A stretch of DNA of 64,000 nucleotides from an uncultured Burkholderiales bacterium. Lineage in GTDB: Bacteria > Pseudomonadota > Gammaproteobacteria > Burkholderiales > Burkholderiaceae_E. Of this stretch, positions 54,062 to 61,338 are shown piece after piece. The stretch spans positions 1-64,000 of the forward strand of contig CADEEH010000005.1 of the NCBI GenBank assembly GCA_902826305.1, in the 5' to 3' direction. A model generated the notes under the pieces. The model made no database searches and had not been told where the DNA came from. It saw nothing but the letters and a program-made list of their open reading frames with translations. The first letter of the stretch is position 1, and every line of letters starts with the position of its first letter. Position numbers and translations under genes: made by a program.

Positions 54062-55194
54062 CGTTGCCGACCGCGACGCCGACAACGGCCATGAACGAAG
54101 AGGATGCCGTGCATCGGACGACCCGTTCGACGAACCGCCGAAGACTCCTGCAAGGTGCCGGATCGGCGCTGGCATTGGGCACCATGGCCGCCTGTGGTGG
54201 CGGCGGTGGCGGAAGTGGCGAGGCCACCGCCGTCTCGCCCGCACCGGCCACGAACTCCGGCGCGCCCGCCGGCGCGTTCGGCGGCGGCACCGGACAGATC
54301 GCGATCCGATCGGCGATCAACGAAGTATCCCTGATCGATCTCGGCAGCCGCTCCGCACGCCGCACCGTCGACCAGGGGACCGACTCGTCGTTGTTCGGCA
54401 CAACCGCCGCGTCGGGCGGTACACACTGCCTGATCAGCCGCCCTGCCGGCACTTCGAACGTGGTGCGACTCTGGATCGTGCGCTCCGACGGCAGCGTCGT
54501 GCGGCGGTTCGACGTGCGCGGATCGGGTTTCTCGTTCGAACGGACGGCGGGCATCGTCTCGGCCGACGGCACACGCGTGGCCATCGGCATCGCGATGGTC
54601 GATTCCGCCATCGGCAACACCTTGGGATGGGGCGTCTGCGTGGTCGACGTCGACGGCGGCAACCTCCGTCTCGTCTCGCTCGGTCGGCGATACGTCGGCC
54701 TGGAGCAGTCGGCCAATCCCGTCTGGCTCGCCGACGGCCGGCTGCTGGTGCAGACCGAGGAGAGCCTGTACCTGAGCGCCGATGCGGCGGTGAACTCGCT
54801 CGCACCGTGGCGATCGGTGCTGTCCGCGAGCCCGGGTCGGACGACGGTCGATCGCGCCGGCACGACCCTCTTCTTCGACCAGGCGAGTGGTGCGAACAAC
54901 CGACACCTGTGGAAACACGATCTCTCATCGGGCCTGACACGGCAACTGACCACCGGCAATTTCCAGCAGTTCATGGCTGCCGTGTCCCCGGACAATCGAT
55001 GGCTGATGTTCTCCGACAACCGGGTGATGCTGATCAATGGTGTGCCCAATGGACTGGGCACACGGGCCGACTTCGTCTGCGCGATTCCGATCACCGACCA
55101 GACCGTCGACCTGGCCGGACGCGACTCGACGCTGAGCGCGGCCAACGGCCAGCCGATGTTCCAGGCCACCGCCGGGCTGATCGGCTGGATCTGA
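54058..55194 (+). CDS. Tat-type lipoprotein, beta-propeller-like
   Basis: A 378-residue protein. NRRRLLQGAGSALALG followed by AAC is a twin-arginine signal with a lipobox, then a Gly/Ala linker. The mature part has propeller-like repeated strands (VRLWIVRSDGSVVRRFDV, VCVVDVDGGNLRLV, RHLWKHDLSSGLTRQLT) similar to TolB/WD40-type proteins. Role unknown. It may start at 54091 instead. Translationally coupled to the gene before it. Confidence 0.7.
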   Translation: MTLPTATPTTAMNEEDAVHRTTRSTNRRRLLQGAGSALALGTMAACGGGGGGSGEATAVSPAPATNSGAPAGAFGGGTGQIAIRSAINEVSLIDLGSRSARRTVDQGTDSSLFGTTAASGGTHCLISRPAGTSNVVRLWIVRSDGSVVRRFDVRGSGFSFERTAGIVSADGTRVAIGIAMVDSAIGNTLGWGVCVVDVDGGNLRLVSLGRRYVGLEQSANPVWLADGRLLVQTEESLYLSADAAVNSLAPWRSVLSASPGRTTVDRAGTTLFFDQASGANNRHLWKHDLSSGLTRQLTTGNFQQFMAAVSPDNRWLMFSDNRVMLINGVPNGLGTRADFVCAIPITDQTVDLAGRDSTLSAANGQPMFQATAGLIGWI

Positions 55195-55300
55195 CGACGG
55201 CGCGGCCGCGCGCTGCCGCGTACCGCGGCACGTGATCCCTCGGGCGTCTGGCCCGTTCACGTGAGGCCGGCCGGCGGCGGCCGCCCTACAATCGGGGCCC

Positions 55301-57223
55301 ATGGCTCAAGCCCGCGAATTCGCCCGCCACGCCGACCACCGGGTCGGGGACACGCGATCGACCGCCGCTCCCGAGGGTTTCCGCGGCCCGCTCGACGCCG
55401 CCGAACTGACCGCGCAGATACTCGCCGCGGCGGTCTGGGCGGCAACGATCGCGGGCGCGATCGCACCGGGCAATGCCATCGCGTGGGTCGGCCTGTGGGC
55501 CGCGAGCGTCACGATCGCCGCCTTCGCGCAGTGGCTGGCGCGCCGGGGCGCCGACACCGACGCGCAGCGACATGCGACCTTGCCCGGTGGCCTGATGCTG
55601 ATCAGCGCGTTCGCCCTCGGCCTGCCCTGGGCCGCGGTGTCGGTCCCGCTGGGCAACGGCTTGCCGATCGCCCATGCGGTGGCGATCTGCCTGTCCCTGG
55701 CGCTGGCCGCGCGCCGGCCGATGACCGGCGTCGAGGACAGCGCCTGCTCGGTGGTCGCGGCGATCATCGGCCTGCTGCCGGTGTCGGTCGGTGCAATCGC
55801 GGCGACGACCCTGCCGCTGTCGACCACCGGCGCGGTCGGTGTCGCGTTCCTCGGGTGGCTCGCGTGGCGTGCACTCGCCGCCAACCAATCGGATACCACC
55901 CGGCCACAGGCGCGGCTCGTGTTGCAGGGTCGACAGCTGCCGCGGGCCCCGTCCACGGGCACCGCGGCGTCGTTCACGCCGGCCGCGCCATCCCCCGCCT
56001 CGGCTCCCGCGGCAGCGCCTGCGCCTGCGATGCCGCGCGCCGCACGCGACGCCGAGATGACCGTCCTGCGCGAAGAACTCGAGCGACGTTCCGCGGCGCT
56101 TGCAACCGCCCAGCGCGCCCTCACCGAGAAGAGCCGGTTCCTCGCCGCCGCCAGTCACGACCTGCGCCAGCCGATCCATGCGATCGGCCTGTTCGCCGGC
56201 GCGTTGAAGGAAGAGGTCCGCGACGGCCGTGGCCGCTACCTGATCGATCGGCTCGAGCGTTCGATGTCGGGGCTCGACGAACTGTTCAACCGGTTGCTGG
56301 ACATCGCGCGGCTGGACGCCGGCACGATCGAACCGCAGTCGAGCGCGTTTGCGATCGGCCCGATGCTGCAGACACTCGAATCACGCTTCCAGACGGTCGC
56401 CCAGGCGCGGGCGCTGCAGCTGAGGGTGCACATGCCGCGGGCGGCCAACGTGCGTTGTGATCCGACACTCCTGTCGGAACTGCTGATGAACCTGCTGTCC
56501 AATGCGCTTCGCTACACGGAAAGCGGCAGCGTGCTGCTCGGCGCGCGCCGGCGCGGCGACCGGCTGTCGATCGAGGTCTGGGACACCGGCCCGGGCATCG
56601 CGGCCAAGGACCGCGAGGCGATCTTCGAGGAATTCGTGCAGCTCGGCAACACCTCACACGACCGCCGTCAGGGGCTCGGCCTGGGACTGTCGATCGTGCG
56701 CCGGCTGGCAACCGCGCTCGAGTGCCCGGTCACGATGTCGTCGCGGGTCGGCCGCGGGTCGGTGTTCCGGGTGTCGGTGCCGCTGACCGACGACCTGCCC
56801 GAACGGGTCGACACGTTGCACACCGAGGGCGGCGACGAACGGCTCGCGGGCCTGCTGGTCCTGGTGGTCGACGACGAGATCGACATCCTGGTCGGCATGC
56901 AGGCGCTGCTGTCGAGCTGGGGATGTTACGTGCTGATGGCACGTTCACTGGCCGAGGTCCGCGCCCGTCTCGACGCCTCGGAGCGTTTCCCTGACCTGCT
57001 GATCACCGACCACCGACTCGGCGGCGAGGTGACCAGCGCCCAGGTGGCCGGGCTGGTCTACGAGACGGTTCCGCAGCCGATGCCGGTGATCGTCGTCTCC
57101 GGCGAGGCCACCTCCGCGCTGTCGCGGGTCGCCCAGGACCGCGGCTGGCGGCTGCTCAACAAGCCGGTCAATGCGGTGCGGCTGAAGTCGCTGCTGATCG
57201 AACTCACGACACCGGCAGGCTGA
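55301..57223 (+). CDS. Hybrid sensor histidine kinase/response regulator
   Basis: A 640-residue protein: about five N-terminal transmembrane helices, a Pro/Ala linker, coiled coil, HisKA with FLAAASHDLRQPIHAIGLFA (phospho-accepting H286), HATPase with NLLSNALRYT and DTGPGIA, and a C-terminal receiver with D570 in LLITDHRL. No periplasmic sensor domain, so the signal may be sensed in the membrane. Its 3' end overlaps the converging response-regulator gene by 20 bases; the two are a likely signalling pair next to the T6SS genes. Confidence 0.9.
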   Translation: MAQAREFARHADHRVGDTRSTAAPEGFRGPLDAAELTAQILAAAVWAATIAGAIAPGNAIAWVGLWAASVTIAAFAQWLARRGADTDAQRHATLPGGLMLISAFALGLPWAAVSVPLGNGLPIAHAVAICLSLALAARRPMTGVEDSACSVVAAIIGLLPVSVGAIAATTLPLSTTGAVGVAFLGWLAWRALAANQSDTTRPQARLVLQGRQLPRAPSTGTAASFTPAAPSPASAPAAAPAPAMPRAARDAEMTVLREELERRSAALATAQRALTEKSRFLAAASHDLRQPIHAIGLFAGALKEEVRDGRGRYLIDRLERSMSGLDELFNRLLDIARLDAGTIEPQSSAFAIGPMLQTLESRFQTVAQARALQLRVHMPRAANVRCDPTLLSELLMNLLSNALRYTESGSVLLGARRRGDRLSIEVWDTGPGIAAKDREAIFEEFVQLGNTSHDRRQGLGLGLSIVRRLATALECPVTMSSRVGRGSVFRVSVPLTDDLPERVDTLHTEGGDERLAGLLVLVVDDEIDILVGMQALLSSWGCYVLMARSLAEVRARLDASERFPDLLITDHRLGGEVTSAQVAGLVYETVPQPMPVIVVSGEATSALSRVAQDRGWRLLNKPVNAVRLKSLLIELTTPAG

Positions 57224-57836
57224 TGCCGGCCTTGGCCACCATGATCAGCGCCTGCGTGCGCGAGGCGACGCGCAGTTCGCGCAGGATCGCACTGACGTGG
57301 ATCTTCACCGTCGACTCGGCGATGTCCAGGCGACGCGCGATCAGCTTGTTCGGCAGGCCCGCGACCAGCAGCGACAACACCTCGAGTTGCCGCTCGGTCA
57401 GGTTCCACTTCGCCTGCGGGCCGCTCTTGGACCGCACCGGCGCATCGCCGGTCAGACTGTCGGGCAGGTAGACACGGCCGTCGAGCAGCGCCTGCATCGC
57501 TTCCTTCATCTTCGCCGCGTCCGCGGACTTGGGCACGAACGCCTTCGCGCCGAGATCGAGCACCTTGAGGACGGTGGCCCGGTCTTCCTGGCCCGAGATC
57601 ACCACCACCGGCACGTCCGGATGGTGCTCACGCAACCGCTCGAGGGCGACGAAACCGGGCATGTCGGGCAACTGCAGGTCGATCAGCGCCATGTCGAAGC
57701 GCTGGGCCGCGGCGGCCTGCAAGCCCTGGTGGCAGGTCGCCGCCTGGACGATCTCCGCATCGGGGCGGATCGAGCGGATGACCAGCGCGATGCCCTCGCG
57801 CACCAGCGCGTGGTCGTCCAGGATCAGGATCTTCAT
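57204..57836 (-). CDS. NarL/FixJ-type response regulator
   Basis: A 210-residue regulator starting at 57836 with GGGAGA upstream. Receiver domain with acidic pocket ILDDHA and acceptor D53 in LIDLQLPD, then a LuxR-type helix-turn-helix (LTERQLEVLSLLVAGLPNKL and ESTVKIHVSAILREL). Converges on the hybrid kinase gene. Divergent from the T6SS operon with 223 bases between starts, so it could control that operon. Confidence 0.9.
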   Translation of the reverse strand: MKILILDDHALVREGIALVIRSIRPDAEIVQAATCHQGLQAAAAQRFDMALIDLQLPDMPGFVALERLREHHPDVPVVVISGQEDRATVLKVLDLGAKAFVPKSADAAKMKEAMQALLDGRVYLPDSLTGDAPVRSKSGPQAKWNLTERQLEVLSLLVAGLPNKLIARRLDIAESTVKIHVSAILRELRVASRTQALIMVAKAGISLPVS

Positions 57837-57943
57837 CGATTTCTCTCCCGCGGCCTGCGAGTCACGGCCGGCACCGGTCGAGAAGCATACCGGTCCGCGG
57901 GTCGCAATGCGATGCCGCGGTGTCTCGTCACGGCCGGTGTCGA

Positions 57944-57959
57944 CGCAACTGACGTTGCG
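57944..57959. promoter_or_regulatory. Inverted repeat between the regulator gene and the T6SS operon
   Basis: CGCAAC / GTTGCG with a 4-base spacer lies midway between the divergent starts at 57836 and 58060. NarL-type regulators bind such short inverted sites, so this is a candidate operator. Confidence 0.3.
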
Positions 57960-58059
57960 CTCGGGAGAATCGGCACGTGATGCCGCGTTCACGGGACTTG
58001 CCTCGGCCCCCTGCTTGATTCATCCTTCATCGATCCACCGAGGGCCCCGGGAGATCGCT

Positions 58060-58641
58060 TTGCGCCGCAGGATCGGCTGCTGGATCATTGCTTCGATCGT
58101 GCTCGGTGGTTGTGGCCTGCCGATCCCGCGGATCACCTTCTCGCCCCCGCCTCCGCCCCCGCCACCCCCGCCACCGGCCCCGGCGCCCCCACCCCCGCCG
58201 CCGCCGCCACCGCCGGCCCCGGTTCCGCGCGCGCTCGACATCAGCCTGAAGGCCGATCCGATGCTCAATCCGGATTCGGGCAACCGGCCCGCGCCGGTGG
58301 TGCTGCGGGTCTACACGCTGCGGGCCACTGTCGCCTTCCAGGCCGCCGATTTCTTCGCGCTGTACGACAAGGACCAGGCGATCCTCGCCGAGGACCTGGT
58401 CAGTCGCGAGGAGATCCAGATCCGACCCGGCGAGGTGATCCCGCTGCGGCGGGAGTTCAAGCCCGAGATGCGCTGGATCGCGGCGATCGCCGCGTACCGC
58501 GACCTCGAGAAGTCGGGCTGGCGCACGATGTTGCGCCTGCCCGATCCGCCCCCGCCGACACCGTATCCGCCCAAGCAGCCGGTGCCGGTGCCGATCACCA
58601 TCGAACTCGGTCCGCGAAGTGTCTCGATCCAAGGCAAATGA
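58060..58641 (+). CDS. tssJ: T6SS lipoprotein TssJ with long polyproline linker
   Basis: A 193-residue outer-membrane lipoprotein with lipobox VLGGC. The start is a TTG at 58060 with GGGAGA seven bases upstream. About 30 residues after the lipobox are almost pure proline, an uncommon rigid spacer. The folded part (VLRVYTLRATVAFQAADFFA) matches TssJ/SciN, which tethers TssM to the outer membrane. First gene of the tssJ-K-L-M unit. Confidence 0.88.
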   Translation: MRRRIGCWIIASIVLGGCGLPIPRITFSPPPPPPPPPPPAPAPPPPPPPPPPAPVPRALDISLKADPMLNPDSGNRPAPVVLRVYTLRATVAFQAADFFALYDKDQAILAEDLVSREEIQIRPGEVIPLRREFKPEMRWIAAIAAYRDLEKSGWRTMLRLPDPPPPTPYPPKQPVPVPITIELGPRSVSIQGK

Positions 58642-58644
58642 CTC

Positions 58645-59979
58645 ATGTGGCGAAGCAAAGTCCTGTGGAGTGAAGGCCTGTTTCTCAGGCCGCAGCATTT
58701 CCAGCAGCAGGAGCGTTATCTGGAGGCGTTGATCGACCAGCGCGCGAAGGCGATCGCGCCCTACGGATGGGGTTTCGATGCGCTGGAGATCGATGCCTCG
58801 GCGTTGTCGATCGGCCGCCTCCAGCTGGTAACGGCCTCGGGTGTCCTGCCCGACGGCACCGCCTTTCGCGCGCCACTCGACCAGCGCCCGCCCGATCCGC
58901 TGGAGATCGACCCGGCCTGGAAGGACGTGCTGCTCTATCTCGCGGTGCCGCTCGATCGTCCCGGGGTGCCGAACAGCACGCTGCAGGCGCCCGCCGCGCG
59001 CGCGCCGTTCCGTTATGCGGCCGAGGTGTCGGACCTGATCGACGGCAACGAGGGATTCAGTGAACCGGCGCCGGTGCAACTGGCCGCGCTCAGGATGATG
59101 CTGGTGGCCGAACCGGAGATGTCGGGTGCGTATGCGGCGATGCCGCTCGCGCGGCTGATCGAGCGACGCGCCGACGGGCAGGTCATGCTCGACACACAAT
59201 TCGTCGCACCGTCGCTCAGTTGCCAGGACAATGCGGTGCTGCGCGGTTACCTCGGCGAACTGCGCGGACTGCTGCGCCAGCGGATCGATGCCCTCGCCGG
59301 CCGGATGGCGCAGCCGGGTCGGGGCGGCGTGGCCGAGATCGCCGACTTCCTGCTGCTGCAGACCGTCAACCGCTACAGCGCCTTGTTCGAGCACATGGCC
59401 AACGTGCCCCGGCTGCATCCGGAGCGGTTGTACGGCATGGCGCTTGCGCTGGCGGGCGACCTCGCCACGTTCGGACCCGAGCGCAAGCTGGTCAAGCCGT
59501 TTCCCGCCTATGACCACGACGACCTGCAGCTGGTGTTCCGGCCGGTCCTCGACAACCTGCGCCTGGCCCTGTCGATGGTGCTCGAGCAACTGGCGATCCC
59601 GATCGAGCTGCACGACCGCAAGTACGGCGTGCGGGTCGCGGTGATTCCGGACAAGCAGCTGTTGTCGACCGCCAGCTTCGTGCTCGCGGTCAACGCACAG
59701 ATGCCGGCCGAGGCGCTGCGGCTGCGGTTTCCGACCCAGACCAAGGTCGGGCCGGTCGAGAAGATCCGCGACCTGGTCAACCTGAACCTCGCCGGCGTCG
59801 GCCTGCGTGCGTTGCCGGTCGCGCCGCGACAGATCCCGTATCACGCGGGTTTCAACTACTTCGAACTCGACACCCGGCACGAGTTGTGGCGACAACTCGA
59901 CGCATCGGGCGGATTGGCGATGCACATCGCCGGCGAGTTTCCCGGCATCGAACTCGAGTTCTGGGCCGTACGCGGATGA
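58645..59979 (+). CDS. tssK: T6SS baseplate protein TssK
   Basis: A 444-residue cytoplasmic protein. The N-terminus VLWSEGLFLRPQHFQQQERY is the TssK signature; the later DLQLVFRPVLDNL and PVAPRQIPYHAGFNYFELD segments are also conserved. TssK trimers connect baseplate wedges to TssL/TssM. Starts 3 bases after tssJ; its stop overlaps tssL (ATGA). Confidence 0.96.
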   Translation: MWRSKVLWSEGLFLRPQHFQQQERYLEALIDQRAKAIAPYGWGFDALEIDASALSIGRLQLVTASGVLPDGTAFRAPLDQRPPDPLEIDPAWKDVLLYLAVPLDRPGVPNSTLQAPAARAPFRYAAEVSDLIDGNEGFSEPAPVQLAALRMMLVAEPEMSGAYAAMPLARLIERRADGQVMLDTQFVAPSLSCQDNAVLRGYLGELRGLLRQRIDALAGRMAQPGRGGVAEIADFLLLQTVNRYSALFEHMANVPRLHPERLYGMALALAGDLATFGPERKLVKPFPAYDHDDLQLVFRPVLDNLRLALSMVLEQLAIPIELHDRKYGVRVAVIPDKQLLSTASFVLAVNAQMPAEALRLRFPTQTKVGPVEKIRDLVNLNLAGVGLRALPVAPRQIPYHAGFNYFELDTRHELWRQLDASGGLAMHIAGEFPGIELEFWAVRG

Positions 59980-61322
59980 ACAACGATCACGACCCGTTCG
60001 CACCGCTTCCGCCGGCCGCCGGCGGCGGGATGGGCAGCGACCGGACCGTGGTGCGCCCGCGGCCCGGGGCGCGCGGCATGTCGGCGTCGGCCGAGCCACG
60101 CTTCGGCGGCCTCGACCATCCGGAACCGTCGCTGTCGATGCCGCAGGCGTCCGGGCGACTGGCGCTGCCGGAATCGATCGCCGGCGACAATCCGCTGGTC
60201 GGCGCCGCCTATCCGCTGCTTGTCCTGGTCGACCAGATCCGCTCGACGGCACATCACCCGGACCCGGTCGGCCTGCGCGAATCGCTGAGTGAAGGGTTGC
60301 GCCGCTTCGAGAGTGACGCTCACGCGGCCTCGCTGCCGCGCGAGACGATCATCGGCGCACGTTACGTGTTGTGCACGTTCCTCGACGAGACGGTGACCAG
60401 CACGCCGTGGGGCGGCAGCGGCGCCTGGGCCAGCGACCCGCTGCTGGTGCGCTTCCACAACGAGGCGTGGGGCGGCGAGAAGGTGTTCCAGCTGCTGGCG
60501 AAACTGGCCGAGACTCCGGCCAAGAACGTCGACCTGCTGGAACTGATCTACGCCTGCCTGGCGCTCGGATTCGAGGGGCGGTACCGGGTCGCCGACAACG
60601 GACGCGCCCAGCTCGACACGTTGCGCGAGCGCCTGTTCCTGATGCTCAGGCGCGAGCGCCCGGCGCCCGAGCCGGCGCTGTCCGAACGCTGGCTGCCGGC
60701 GCGGGTCACCCGGCGACGCTGGATCGACGCGACACCGTTCTGGGTGTTCTGTGCATTGCTCGGCGTGTTGACCGTCGGTGCGTTCCTGCTCTACAACCAC
60801 TGGCTCGCCGAACGATCGGATCCGCTGTTCGCGTCGATCCAGACGCTCAGGCTCGGCAAGCCGCCGCCGCCGGTGGTCCCGGTGCCGGCGGCCCGCCCGC
60901 GCCTGGCCGCGTTCCTGGCGCCCGAGATCCAGCAGGGCCTGGTGGCGGTGCGCGACGACGCGACCAAGAGTGTGATCACGATCCGGGGCGACGGATCCTT
61001 CCAGCCCGGCAGCGCGGTGGTGTCCGAACGGCTGTTGCCGCTGCTCGACCGGATCGGTTCGGCGCTGCGCGACACACCGGGCAAGGTGCTGATCAGCGGT
61101 CACACCGACAACGTGCCGATCCGTTCGACGCGGTTCCCGTCGAACTGGCACCTGTCGCGCGACCGGGCGCTGGCCGTCCAGCAGCTGCTCGCGCGTTCGG
61201 TGGCGCCGCAGCGGATGAGTGCCGACGGACGCGCCGATGCCGAGCCGATCGAGGCCAACGACACGCCGGCCGGACGCGCCCGCAACCGACGCGTCGAGAT
61301 CACGTTGTTCGTCACCCCATGA
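59976..61322 (+). CDS. tssL: T6SS membrane-complex protein TssL with OmpA domain
   Basis: A 448-residue protein. The cytoplasmic IcmH/DotU domain (NPLVGAAYPLLVLVDQIRS, FLDETVTSTPWG, LALGFEGRYRV) is followed by one helix (FWVFCALLGVLTVGAFLLYN) and a periplasmic OmpA-like domain (ISGHTDNVPI, NWHLSRDRALAVQ). The OmpA extension anchors the complex to peptidoglycan, replacing a separate TagL protein. Confidence 0.95.
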   Translation: MNNDHDPFAPLPPAAGGGMGSDRTVVRPRPGARGMSASAEPRFGGLDHPEPSLSMPQASGRLALPESIAGDNPLVGAAYPLLVLVDQIRSTAHHPDPVGLRESLSEGLRRFESDAHAASLPRETIIGARYVLCTFLDETVTSTPWGGSGAWASDPLLVRFHNEAWGGEKVFQLLAKLAETPAKNVDLLELIYACLALGFEGRYRVADNGRAQLDTLRERLFLMLRRERPAPEPALSERWLPARVTRRRWIDATPFWVFCALLGVLTVGAFLLYNHWLAERSDPLFASIQTLRLGKPPPPVVPVPAARPRLAAFLAPEIQQGLVAVRDDATKSVITIRGDGSFQPGSAVVSERLLPLLDRIGSALRDTPGKVLISGHTDNVPIRSTRFPSNWHLSRDRALAVQQLLARSVAPQRMSADGRADAEPIEANDTPAGRARNRRVEITLFVTP

Positions 61323-61338
61323 GCCGCGGGCTGGCACG

